Part shown: positions 29,563 to 38,903 of the stretch, in pieces
Position numbering within the stretch: position 1 is the stretch's first letter
Layout of the letters: each line of letters opens with the position of its first letter
Assembly (NCBI GenBank): GCA_905182325.1
Contig: CAJJBD010000014.1
Location: 1-64,000 of the forward strand
Direction: 5' to 3'
Origin: an uncultured Planktomarina sp.
GTDB lineage: Bacteria; Pseudomonadota; Alphaproteobacteria; Rhodobacterales; Rhodobacteraceae
DNA: 64,000 bases
The notes under the pieces: model-generated
Databases searched by the model: none
Told to the model about the DNA's origin: nothing
Seen by the model: the letters and a program-made list of their open reading frames with translations, nothing else
Position numbers and translations under genes: made by a program

Positions 29563-30593
29563 TAAACAACCTTTCCTTTAAAGTCTCGCCAGGTCCTTAA
29601 CAAAACTGGGATTAGCAACACAGCAACACCCAGAATAGTTAAAACTGAAGTAGCGCCCGCAGAACCAAAGAATGTACCCTCACCCCCAGCGAGATCATTA
29701 TAAATAATCCACGAAAGTGAGGTTGCACTAGCCTGCGCTGAAAAACTAACAATGGGCTCAAATACTCGAAAGTTATCCATCAATTGGATTAGACAAATGA
29801 AAACGATTAGTGGGACTAAATGAGGTAAAACAACATAACGTGTGCGTTCCAAACGAGATGCGCCATCAATCATGGCCGCCTCAATCGTATCAGTGGGTAC
29901 CGTTTGAAGACCTGCGTAAAATACAATAAATGCGAATGGGGCCGAATGCCAGATTCCATAAATTATTAACATTATCCACGTTAACGTAGGTGAAGCCTTC
30001 AAAGACAGGTTTGGATCCTCAAAAAGCCACTGCAACATGGAACCTAAAATTCCTTCAGCGTCAATCATCCAAAAAAGTATAAGAGAGCCAATCAATGGTG
30101 TTACGATCATTGGAAGAAGTGACACAAAAATGGTAGGGCCTTTGAATTGCTTGGGTAAACTATTGACGCCCAGCGCAATGCAGAAGCCAAGCAACAAAAC
30201 CAGCGGTGTCACTACAAATGTATAAGTGAGAGTAAATGCGAGGGCACGGTAAAAAGGCAAATTGTACGTTTTACTTAAAAATTTTCCCCAATTGGGACTA
30301 TCGCTCCAAGCTAGAGCCAACTCGCTCGTGGCAAGATGATTTCTATTTTTATAAGTACCAAACCCGTTGAATTTCCCCAAAGGCTGTTCTTCTTTTATCT
30401 GGACGCTAGCCTCAACATCAATTTGAACTTCAAGTTTGCAACCGAATGGGCCACAGTTTTTAACCTCTTTTAGAACCGCCACATGTTCGATGTGCAGAGA
30501 TTGAATAAATACTGATCCAATAGGTAGTGCAATAAAAAGTATCATCGTCACCAGTGACGGTAGAATAAACCAAAAAAATGTACGGTTTTTCAT
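29562..30593 (-). CDS. Carbohydrate ABC transporter permease (CUT1, MalF type)
   Basis: TDTIEAAMIDGASRLERTRYVVLPHLVPLIVFICLIQLMDNFRVFEPI; N-terminal TM. Confidence 0.92.
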   Translation of the reverse strand: MKNRTFFWFILPSLVTMILFIALPIGSVFIQSLHIEHVAVLKEVKNCGPFGCKLEVQIDVEASVQIKEEQPLGKFNGFGTYKNRNHLATSELALAWSDSPNWGKFLSKTYNLPFYRALAFTLTYTFVVTPLVLLLGFCIALGVNSLPKQFKGPTIFVSLLPMIVTPLIGSLILFWMIDAEGILGSMLQWLFEDPNLSLKASPTLTWIMLIIYGIWHSAPFAFIVFYAGLQTVPTDTIEAAMIDGASRLERTRYVVLPHLVPLIVFICLIQLMDNFRVFEPIVSFSAQASATSLSWIIYNDLAGGEGTFFGSAGATSVLTILGVAVLLIPVLLRTWRDFKGKVV

Positions 30594-30653
30594 TTTTAGC
30601 GCCTAATGAGTTTTTAGAGTAGGGGAGGGGCGCACCCCTCCCCCTAGAGATCC

Positions 30654-31889
30654 TTACTTGAGGAAACCTTTTTCTGTTGCTGCCGCAGTATATGCTGCCT
30701 CAACATCTGCTAAAGCCTGCTCGGCACTTTCATTTCCTTGTAGGAAGTCTGAAATTTCAGCGCCAAGTGCGCCGTGCAATGTGCCCATAAACGGAAGCAT
30801 CGGATATGGTGCAGCACCGTCTGCTGCAGTTGCCGTAACTCCCGCAGATGCAGCGCTTGGTGTATATCCATCTCCAAGCCAAACTGTGTCATCATTATTT
30901 GCCTTAATAACATCAGAGGATATTCCATTCATCATAGCAACAAATGTGGCCTCTGCATCTGCATCAGATATATTCGTAGAAATAGAGATGCCATCCCACC
31001 AGAGTGTTGATGCTGGACGTGCATTATTACCCCATGTTGGCGCACCTGTTAGTACGGTTGTGGATGTCACAGCTTCAGTTGAACCTTCATCATCCAAAAC
31101 GGCTCCACCACGACTTCCCCACAATGTTGCCAACGCTATATTTCCAGCCTCCCACTCAGCCTGAGTGGCATTAGAGTCATATGTCAAATAATCTGGATTT
31201 GAATAGGCAACCAAAGACTTGAGCATATTCAATGTTGCAATTCCATGATCATTATTAACTGCTACTTCAGCTGTACCTGGCTTAAAGAATTCTGCACCAG
31301 TACCCATATACATGTTGACAAACTCTTCTGCGAGGTTCCAACCAGCCTTAGTATTTAAAGCTACCGGGTAATCCATTAAACCAGCAGATTTGATTGCTTC
31401 AGCCGCTGCTAAAACGTCTTCATATGTTTTGGGAATGCTGCTTACGCCAGCTTTCTTCAACATGTCAGAACGTGAAAACAAATGCTGTGCATTAGCCATA
31501 AAGGCGATAGCCATAATTTTGCCATTTACTGTAACCAGTTGGCTTGGCTTTAGACCGGCACCATGCTTAGCAACCAACATATCCAAAGGACGCACTAATC
31601 CATCATTCATTAGTGTAACCAAAGTAGAGTTACTCGCAATAACCGAGGTATATTGAGCAGGATTTGCAGTAAGTGCTGCCACCATAATGTCTTTGTGATC
31701 TTTAGTGAGGTTTGCCTCAACAGTTACACCACCACCAGCACAGGCACTTGCGCCAGCTGTTACAGATTGGATTGCAGGAAAGTCATTTGAAAGAATTTTG
31801 ACGTTACCAGAAGAAATTCCGCATCCCGCCATTGCTGTACTTCCGAGAACCATAAAGGCTCCAGCTATCGTTATTTTATTTAGAAACAT
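30654..31889 (-). CDS. Carbohydrate ABC transporter extracellular solute-binding protein
   Basis: Signal peptide MFLNKITIAGAFMVLGSTAMAGC; KKAGVSSIPKTYEDVLAAAEAIKSAGLMDYPVAL; adjacent to CUT1 permeases. Start at 31889 preferred over 31952. Confidence 0.88.
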   Translation of the reverse strand: MFLNKITIAGAFMVLGSTAMAGCGISSGNVKILSNDFPAIQSVTAGASACAGGGVTVEANLTKDHKDIMVAALTANPAQYTSVIASNSTLVTLMNDGLVRPLDMLVAKHGAGLKPSQLVTVNGKIMAIAFMANAQHLFSRSDMLKKAGVSSIPKTYEDVLAAAEAIKSAGLMDYPVALNTKAGWNLAEEFVNMYMGTGAEFFKPGTAEVAVNNDHGIATLNMLKSLVAYSNPDYLTYDSNATQAEWEAGNIALATLWGSRGGAVLDDEGSTEAVTSTTVLTGAPTWGNNARPASTLWWDGISISTNISDADAEATFVAMMNGISSDVIKANNDDTVWLGDGYTPSAASAGVTATAADGAAPYPMLPFMGTLHGALGAEISDFLQGNESAEQALADVEAAYTAAATEKGFLK

Positions 31890-31970
31890 GTGTTTCTCCC
31901 AGTTGTAGTAAGATACGACAGACTTTGCCGTATCTTGGTTAATCCCCACCATGGGGAATCTTAAAGGGGA

Positions 31971-33020
31971 TCAGTCCCCAATCCGCGCACCAGTTTGAAC
32001 ATCAAACAAATGGCAAATTTCTTTAGGTACAGAAATGCGAACCATGTCACCAATTTCTGCCCGGTAATCTTTATGTGCTTTTACTGACACTAATTCGCCG
32101 TTCACCCGAACTGTAATCATTGTGGCGTCACCCAAAAGCTCCATCGTGTAAACGGCTGCATTAATATCTCCACCTTTTTTTACAATGCTTGCATCCTCAG
32201 CACGAAAACCAATTTGGGCAGTCTGATTTGGGAAATTTAATCCAGCAACCTTGAGGTCACCACCAATGAATTGACCGTCAGTCAAACTCCCTTGAACCAA
32301 ATTCATGGCTGGCGCACCAATAAAACTAGCAACAAAGGCATTTGCTGGCCGGTCATAAATTTCAGTTGGACTGCCAACCTGTTGGATAACTCCACCCTTC
32401 ATTACCACCACACGATCTGCGAGCGTCATTGCCTCAATCTGGTCATGGGTGACGTAGATCGTTGTCACTTTTAGTTCGTGGCTTAAGTTTTTAATCTGTG
32501 CTCGGGTCGATACGCGCAGTTTCGCATCTAGATTGGAGAGTGGCTCATCCATAAGAAATACGTTGGGTTCACGGACAATTGCGCGGGCGAGCGCCACGCG
32601 TTGTCTTTGACCACCAGACAGTTCGGCAGGCTTTCTGTGTAGGAATTCGTCCAGCTCTACCATAGCAGACGCGCGCATGACCCGTTCATTATGTTCTGAT
32701 TCTGGAATTTTGCGTACTTTGAGTGGAAATCGGATATTCTCATAAACATTCATATTTGGATAAAGTGCGTAAGATTGGAATACCATCGCCACGTTGCGAT
32801 CTTTGGGGTCTAGATCATTCACCCGAACACCGTCGATTAGAATATCGCCGTCAGTAACCTCTTCAAGGCCAGCAATCATGCGCATTGTGGTCGTTTTTCC
32901 ACATCCAGAAGGCCCTAACAGCACCAAAAACTCTTCGTCTTTAACTGTAAGGTTGAAATGTTCTACGCCAACAAACGAGCCCCACCGTTTTGACAAATTT
33001 TGAAGCTTAATTTCAGCCAT
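31971..33020 (-). CDS. UgpC/MalK-type ABC transporter ATP-binding protein
   Basis: LLGPSGCGKTTTMRMIAGLE, AMVFQSYALYPNMNVYENIRFPL, LSGGQRQRVALARAIVREPNVFLMDEPLSNLDAKLR. Confidence 0.96.
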   Translation of the reverse strand: MAEIKLQNLSKRWGSFVGVEHFNLTVKDEEFLVLLGPSGCGKTTTMRMIAGLEEVTDGDILIDGVRVNDLDPKDRNVAMVFQSYALYPNMNVYENIRFPLKVRKIPESEHNERVMRASAMVELDEFLHRKPAELSGGQRQRVALARAIVREPNVFLMDEPLSNLDAKLRVSTRAQIKNLSHELKVTTIYVTHDQIEAMTLADRVVVMKGGVIQQVGSPTEIYDRPANAFVASFIGAPAMNLVQGSLTDGQFIGGDLKVAGLNFPNQTAQIGFRAEDASIVKKGGDINAAVYTMELLGDATMITVRVNGELVSVKAHKDYRAEIGDMVRISVPKEICHLFDVQTGARIGD

Positions 33021-33048
33021 CCAAGGTCCTTAGAAGAAAAGAATCGAA

Positions 33049-33066
33049 TTTGCATACGCTTGCAAA
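33049..33066. promoter_or_regulatory. LacI/GalR-type operator candidate in the divergent promoter region
   Basis: TTTGCATACGCTTGCAAA: TTTGCA/TGCAAA arms around a central CG, the classic LacI-family operator architecture; between divergent genes at 33020 and 33171. Confidence 0.7.
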
Positions 33067-33170
33067 AACACTACATTTAGGCAAGTAGTTTCCTTCAGTC
33101 AAAACAAAATGAATTACTATTTATAAATTAATCAGGTTGATCACCTTCAATTAAGAACGAGAAAACATAA

Positions 33171-34172
33171 ATGTTAGACTTTCAAAGTGAAAAACGCATC
33201 GTAAAAGATTATTACCAGGCTTTAGATGCGGCAGACGATGTTGGTATAACAGACGTTTTACTAAAGTTCACAGCAAAGGATTACATTTGGCGAGCTTTTC
33301 ATCCATTTAACATCCAAACGGAAGCTAAGTCCGTCAGTAGTATTTTCTGGAAACCCTTTCGAAATTCCGTTCGCCATTTACAGCGGCGCATGGATGTTTT
33401 CTTTGCGGGCAAAAACTTTATAGATGACAGGGAATCTGTTTGGGTATGCTCCATGGGCCACCTAATGGGGCTGTTTGATAATCCTTGGCTCGGAATTCAA
33501 CCAACAGGTAAACTCGTAATGCTGCGCTATGCAGAGTTTCACAAAATTGAAAATGGCAAGATTGCAGAGACTGCATTCTACTTTGATATTCCTCACCTAA
33601 TGATCCAAGCTGGTTATGATCCATTTAAAAGCCCAACGGCAATGCATCTGGTGCAGCCTGGTCCGACGACCCATGACGCTTTGCTATTCAAAGACGCTCC
33701 AGCCTCTGAGGGGCAAAAGACAATGGATGTGATGCACGCAATGATCAGTGACTTAGGTACCTGGCAGTCAGGGTTGCCGTTGGAAGAAGAGTTGGCCCGC
33801 ACCTGGCACAATGATATGTCTTGGTGGGGGCCTGCTGGAATAGGTGCTACTTACACTATTGAGCGCTACGCAAAACAGCATTCAGGTCCATTTAGGGCAG
33901 CCTTTACCGAGCGCTCTGGGACGGGTCATATTGCACGTATAGCTGAAGGGCATTATTCTGGGTTTTTTGGTTGGCCTAACTTTGTGGCAAAGCCATCAGC
34001 TGGATTTATGGGCCTCCCTCCAAGTAACAAACTCTGTGAATTTAGGGTTATTGATATCTACCGACGTGAGGGTGAAAAGCTGAAGGAAAACTGGGTCTTT
34101 ATTGACATGCTGCACTTTTTCAAACAGCAGCGTGTGGATATACTTGCCAACCTTCAGGAAGGTTTCAAATAA
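33171..34172 (+). CDS. Two-domain SnoaL/NTF2-like protein, type B
   Basis: NPWLGIQPTGKLVMLRYAEFHKIENGKIAETAFYFDIPHLMIQAG; MSWWGPAGIGATYTIERYAKQH; FRVIDIYRREGEKLKENWVFIDMLHFFKQQRVDIL. Confidence 0.78.
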   Translation: MLDFQSEKRIVKDYYQALDAADDVGITDVLLKFTAKDYIWRAFHPFNIQTEAKSVSSIFWKPFRNSVRHLQRRMDVFFAGKNFIDDRESVWVCSMGHLMGLFDNPWLGIQPTGKLVMLRYAEFHKIENGKIAETAFYFDIPHLMIQAGYDPFKSPTAMHLVQPGPTTHDALLFKDAPASEGQKTMDVMHAMISDLGTWQSGLPLEEELARTWHNDMSWWGPAGIGATYTIERYAKQHSGPFRAAFTERSGTGHIARIAEGHYSGFFGWPNFVAKPSAGFMGLPPSNKLCEFRVIDIYRREGEKLKENWVFIDMLHFFKQQRVDILANLQEGFK

Positions 34173-34252
34173 AATGATATTTATGCGCCACCATTTATGG
34201 AGTTTGGCTAAAATCAGTTTTTGCTGTCGAAGTACTTCCGGAGTAAACAATA

Positions 34253-35209
34253 ATGAGGGGGTTTGACGATAAATATATTGATCTCCCAGATTATATTTTA
34301 AAGTGCACTGCCCAAATTTGGGAGGGGCGTAATATTTCTGCGCTAGACTGGCATTACGCAGATAATCTTTTAGTGAGAACTCCCGCTGGGATAAGCCACG
34401 GAAATGCAGCAGGCAAAGCTAACACGATGGCAACTTTGTCAGAGTTTCCTGATCGCCAGTTGCTTGGAGAAGATGTGATTTGGTGTGGCGATGAAGATGC
34501 TGGATTTCTTTCCTCTCACCGCATCTTGTCAACCGCCACGCACCGCGGCGGTGTGTTTGGCCCTGCCACCGGGCGACAGCTAACATTCAGAACAATTGCA
34601 GACACATTTTGCCGTGAAAACTGCGTATGGGACGAGTGGTTGATTAGGGATAATGCAGCAATCGCCCTCCAGATTGGACAATCTCCAGAGAATTGTGCCC
34701 GAAATTCAATTGCTGCGGGCGATCGAAAAGCGCCACTCACCCCAACCTCAGACATCATTGGTCCCTATAAGAGTGATGGTAACCACGATAATTGGGGCGT
34801 CAAGCATGCGGCAGTTATGCAGAACATTATGAACACAAATTTTGAGACCATAACAAAGGAATATGATCGGGCTTGTCACCTTTCTCTTCCTGCAGGCCAA
34901 GAAGTCCATGGGTGGTCTGGCGCAGAGAATTTTTGGTTAGGGCTGCGAAGCGCATTACCCTCTGCAGAATTCAAAATTGATCACCAAATGGGCCAAGATG
35001 ATCCACTTCTTAGCCCCCGAAGCGCCATACGTTGGTCACTAAATGGGTCCCATGACGGCTGGGGACGTTATGGAGCACCTACAGGAGCCAACATACATAT
35101 CATGGGCGTAAGTCATGTCGAATTTGGCCCTAGAGGTCTGCGACGAGAAATTACACTTTTTGATGATATAGCAGTCTGGAAGCAGATACTGCTACAAACA
35201 GAGCCCTAA
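34253..35209 (+). CDS. Two-domain SnoaL/NTF2-like protein, type A
   Basis: FPDRQLLGEDVIWCGDEDAGFLSSHRILSTATHRGG; WDEWLIRDNAAIALQIG; HIMGVSHVEFGPRGLRREITLFDDIAVWKQIL; matches 23041-24018 along its length. Confidence 0.75.
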   Translation: MRGFDDKYIDLPDYILKCTAQIWEGRNISALDWHYADNLLVRTPAGISHGNAAGKANTMATLSEFPDRQLLGEDVIWCGDEDAGFLSSHRILSTATHRGGVFGPATGRQLTFRTIADTFCRENCVWDEWLIRDNAAIALQIGQSPENCARNSIAAGDRKAPLTPTSDIIGPYKSDGNHDNWGVKHAAVMQNIMNTNFETITKEYDRACHLSLPAGQEVHGWSGAENFWLGLRSALPSAEFKIDHQMGQDDPLLSPRSAIRWSLNGSHDGWGRYGAPTGANIHIMGVSHVEFGPRGLRREITLFDDIAVWKQILLQTEP

Positions 35210-35259
35210 AATGGTAAAAACTAAATTAAAAATTACTAGCACTGGGCAGGACTTTATTT

Positions 35260-35955
35260 ATGGATGAGCCACTTGTTCTTCTGCCAGGAATGATGTGCGA
35301 TGCCCGCCTTTTTCATCCACAAATAGAATTATTTTCTTCAAATCGATCACTGATGGTAATGGAATTAAAAGGAAAAAAAACAATGGCAGGCTTGGCGAAG
35401 AGCGTGCTTGAACGTGCCCCGGAACGTTTTGCTCTTGCTGGGCTATCCATGGGTGGGATTGTTGCGATGGAAATCATTCGTCAAGAGCCTGACCGGGTCA
35501 CTAGACTTGCCTTAATGGACACGAACCCACTAGCAGATCCCCCTGAAAAGGCAGCCCAGCGGAAATCCCAGATCAACCGAGTAATGGCTGGTGCATTAAG
35601 GTCAGTTATGCGTGACGAAATTAAGCCCAATTACCTGTGCCATGCCTCCAAAAGCCATGATATTTTAAAAATATGTATGGATATGGCTCAGGATTTGGGA
35701 CCAAAAGTTTTCCAAGATCAATCCTCTGCCCTGCAAAATCGTCCAGACCAATGCAATACGCTACAATTAGTAAACGTTCCATCATTAGTACTTTGTGGCG
35801 AAAACGATCAACTCTGCCCAGTTTCTCGGCATATTTTAATGCATGACTTGATCAATGGATCTCGTCTAGAAATAATTCCCAGGGCTGGTCACCTGCCTAC
35901 CTTAGAACAACCTGAACTAACAAATAGAAAGCTAAAAGAATGGCTGAAGCAATAA
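35260..35955 (+). CDS. Alpha/beta hydrolase
   Basis: VLLPGMMCDARLFHPQ, FALAGLSMGGIVAMEIIRQEPDRVTRLALMDTNP (GxSxG), GENDQLCPV, PRAGHLPTLEQP. Confidence 0.9.
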   Translation: MDEPLVLLPGMMCDARLFHPQIELFSSNRSLMVMELKGKKTMAGLAKSVLERAPERFALAGLSMGGIVAMEIIRQEPDRVTRLALMDTNPLADPPEKAAQRKSQINRVMAGALRSVMRDEIKPNYLCHASKSHDILKICMDMAQDLGPKVFQDQSSALQNRPDQCNTLQLVNVPSLVLCGENDQLCPVSRHILMHDLINGSRLEIIPRAGHLPTLEQPELTNRKLKEWLKQ

Positions 35956-36650
35956 TTTCCGAAGAGTTACTGGCGTTACTGCGGCAAGTTGATACGCCAA
36001 CAGTCTGCAATGCTATCGAAGTGGCACAAGGCAAGCGTGGCTTTAATTCCTTTACACGCGGCACTATGCAGCACTCAAGACCAGGGGATCCAGCTATTGT
36101 TGGGTTTGCTCGAACTGCCAAAATTTCAGGATTAGCAGCACCTAAAGAACCATCAGATGTAATTCGTGCCCGGCGCATGGACTACTTCCGTAGTATGGCT
36201 GGTGGGAATGGTCCAACAGTTGCTGTTGTCGAGGATGTGGACTTTCCCAACTGTATAGCAGGCTGGTGGGGCGAAGTTCATGTTGCTGTACATAAAGGAC
36301 TCGGCATGCGCGGCGCCGTTACTAACGGTGTGGTGCGAGATCTTGACGTAATGGATGAGGGCTTTCCTGTTCTCGCAGGCTCTGTTGGGCCAAGCCATGG
36401 TTTCGTCCATGTGCTCAAAATTGGCGATCCAGTGGAAGTCATGAACATGAGGGTATGCCAGGGGGATCTGATCCATGCTGATCGTCACGGCGCCCTAGTT
36501 ATTCCAACTGGCGTAGTTTCTCTACTTAAAAATGCAATTGAAAAAGTTATTGATAGCGAAGCTATTGTCTTAGTTCCAGCACGCGAACCAGGCTTCAACA
36601 TTGAAAAGCTTGAAGAGGTCTGGGCACAATTTGAAGCAGCCAGAACCTGA
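35940..36650 (+). CDS. RraA-like / HMG-aldolase family protein
   Basis: VDTPTVCNAIE, VAVVEDVDFPNCIAGWWGEVHVAVHKGLGMRGAVTNGVVRDLDVMDEGFPVLAG, VCQGDLIHADRHGALVIP. Confidence 0.92.
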   Translation: MAEAIISEELLALLRQVDTPTVCNAIEVAQGKRGFNSFTRGTMQHSRPGDPAIVGFARTAKISGLAAPKEPSDVIRARRMDYFRSMAGGNGPTVAVVEDVDFPNCIAGWWGEVHVAVHKGLGMRGAVTNGVVRDLDVMDEGFPVLAGSVGPSHGFVHVLKIGDPVEVMNMRVCQGDLIHADRHGALVIPTGVVSLLKNAIEKVIDSEAIVLVPAREPGFNIEKLEEVWAQFEAART

Positions 36651-36773
36651 GTTCAATCAAACATTTTTTTGTCGGGTAGGCTCACTAAGTAAAATACATA
36701 CTAAGAAATATTTGCATGCTATCTCTAAAAAAGCATAATAAAGCATAAACTAGTTAGCCTGAGGTTTTAGTAA

Positions 36774-37838
36774 TTGTTACCTTCAAAATTATCCACCACT
36801 ATAAATATAGAAAATCATTTAATTGGGTTAGACCAGCGGCCTTTGTTAATAGCAGAGGTCAGTGCAAACCATGATAAAGACTTAGATCATGCTTTAGCTC
36901 TTGTAGATGTAGCAGCAGATGCGGGCTGGGACTGCCTCAAGCTCCAAACCTATAATGCTGATACTTTGACCATGCGCTCTGATCATCCATCCATGAAAAC
37001 AGATCCCGTCTGGGGCACGGACAATCTCTACTCCCTTTATGAAAATGCTTGTATGCCAATGGAGTTTCACGCGCCTTTGTTTGCAAAAGCCCGTGATCGT
37101 GGATTAATGCCATTTACCTCAATTTATGACCCAAGAGATTTAGATTTTATTGAAGGCTTAAATTGTCCAATCTACAAGATCGCTAGTTTCGAGATGACAT
37201 TTGATGATCTATTAAAATGTGTTGCACAAACTGGTAAGCCAATCATCCTATCAACAGGTATGGCTACATTAGACGAAATAGACCATGCGATTGAAGTGCT
37301 AGATAAAAACGGAGCTGGACCAATAATATTGTTACATTGCTGCTCATCGTATCCCGCACCATTGGAAAACATTAACTTGGATGCAATGCTTGCAATGGGC
37401 GCACATTTTAACAATTTAGTAGGTTTTTCTGACCATACAATTGGTACCGTCGCTCCTCTGACTGCGATTGCAATGGGGGCTGTTGCTATCGAAAAGCACT
37501 ATACCAATGATCCCACTCGAGTAGGCCCAGATCATCGCTTTTCAGCCACACCTGAAATGATGAAACAGATTGCAGACGGTGTAGATGACATTATGGAAAT
37601 GAGGGGCCACTCTGAAAAAAAATCAGTTCCAGCGGAAATAATTAACAAAGCCATTGGAAGACGGTCTGCGTTTGCATCAAAGAACCTATCAAAGGGTACT
37701 ATTCTTACTCGGGATAATATGAGGTTCATTCGTCCAAACGCAGGCATCCCCGCAAATGATGTGTTTGGAGTTTTAGGTAAAACCCTGTGTCGCCCCATAT
37801 TAAAAGGTCATCCAATAACTTATTCTGACATTTCTTGA
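36774..37838 (+). CDS. pseI: Pseudaminic acid synthase (NeuB family)
   Basis: PLLIAEVSANHDKDLDHALALVDVAADAGWDCLKLQTYNADTLTM; SLYENACMPMEFHAPLFAKARDRGL; GFSDHTIG; VAIEKHYT; C-terminal SAF-like domain. Confidence 0.9.
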   Translation: MLPSKLSTTINIENHLIGLDQRPLLIAEVSANHDKDLDHALALVDVAADAGWDCLKLQTYNADTLTMRSDHPSMKTDPVWGTDNLYSLYENACMPMEFHAPLFAKARDRGLMPFTSIYDPRDLDFIEGLNCPIYKIASFEMTFDDLLKCVAQTGKPIILSTGMATLDEIDHAIEVLDKNGAGPIILLHCCSSYPAPLENINLDAMLAMGAHFNNLVGFSDHTIGTVAPLTAIAMGAVAIEKHYTNDPTRVGPDHRFSATPEMMKQIADGVDDIMEMRGHSEKKSVPAEIINKAIGRRSAFASKNLSKGTILTRDNMRFIRPNAGIPANDVFGVLGKTLCRPILKGHPITYSDIS

Positions 37839-37854
37839 ATTCTAAAAATTCGTA

Positions 37855-38322
37855 TTGCCAAAGAGAGATCCAAAATATGCGAAAAATATTGATATGATTA
37901 ATGTCGAATTTTCAAAGGTAATACCTACTGAGGATCAAGTGGATATTTTATACGACCTGCTAATGCGACGGGAACACAGAATTAGCAATAAGATTGACCC
38001 AGCTTTTGAGGATCACGTCAAATTTGTTAATTCTAATCCCTATCGGGCATGGTACATAGTAGTAAAACAAAGCAAGCCCGTTGGCACATTATACATCTCA
38101 AAAGAAAACACTGTCGGAATAAACTTAGACGGAATTAATTATGAAAAGGCTGTTTTGGAGATAATTAATTATGTGAAAAAAAATTACTTGCCATTGCCTG
38201 AATTAAAATCTGTCAGGGCCCCAACTTTTTCAATTAACGTCCCTCCCAAGAACCTATCACTGATCAAAATACTTGAAGGGCTAGACAAAGAAATTCTTCA
38301 AATTTCTTACGCTCTGGAGTAA
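37855..38322 (+). CDS. Small GNAT-like / unknown protein in the pse locus
   Basis: Weak GNAT-like fold cues (WYIVVKQSKPVGTLYIS); ATG at 37894 likely the real start. Confidence 0.5.
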   Translation: MPKRDPKYAKNIDMINVEFSKVIPTEDQVDILYDLLMRREHRISNKIDPAFEDHVKFVNSNPYRAWYIVVKQSKPVGTLYISKENTVGINLDGINYEKAVLEIINYVKKNYLPLPELKSVRAPTFSINVPPKNLSLIKILEGLDKEILQISYALE

Positions 38323-38367
38323 ATACGGCATCAATGCGTTACAGAGCTTCTGAAAGGGTTTAAGAAA

Positions 38368-38823
38368 ATGCTTAGCGTTAGGGTAGCTGATTTATCAGAT
38401 AGCAAAGAAATTTTTGAGTGGCGCAATGACGAAACTACTAGGCAAATGTCACATATAGATAATATTGTTGATTGGGACGAGCACAGAAACTGGTTCAATT
38501 CTACTCTGAAAAGCCAAAGCCAATTCTTATTGATTTGCCATATTGAAGAAGCGAGCCAAAAAATTGCGGCAGTTCGGTTTGATTTAAACAAAAACATTGC
38601 AATTATTTCAATAAACCTTTCCCCTTCGATACGAAACAAAGGGTGGGCGATGCCTTGTTTGAAAGAAGCTATCAATTATTTTACAGCTAATTTCAGTTCC
38701 ATTTCAATTATTGAAGCAGAAATAAAGTCTATGAATCTAGCAAGCATTAAGACATTTGAATCTGTGGGTTTCACTTTTGATAGAGAAAATAACGAAATCC
38801 GATATTACAGTTTTATTATATAG
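38368..38823 (+). CDS. GNAT N-acetyltransferase, PseH-like
   Basis: VRVADLSDSKEIFEWRNDETTRQMSHIDNIVDWDEHRNWFNSTL; NLASIKTFESVGFTF. Confidence 0.72.
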   Translation: MLSVRVADLSDSKEIFEWRNDETTRQMSHIDNIVDWDEHRNWFNSTLKSQSQFLLICHIEEASQKIAAVRFDLNKNIAIISINLSPSIRNKGWAMPCLKEAINYFTANFSSISIIEAEIKSMNLASIKTFESVGFTFDRENNEIRYYSFII

Positions 38824-38903
38824 TTAATTAATAATTTAAATACTGATCAGTAACGCATTAAACTTAGTCCGATTCTACTATTAATTGGGTAAAAGGTGAC
38901 TGA

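Noticed and set aside
23041-35209. Polyketide biosynthetic cluster suggested by SnoaL (polyketide cyclase) homology
   Set aside because: No PKS, ACP or tailoring genes are present; LacI, CUT1 transporter and dehydrogenases point to uptake and catabolism.
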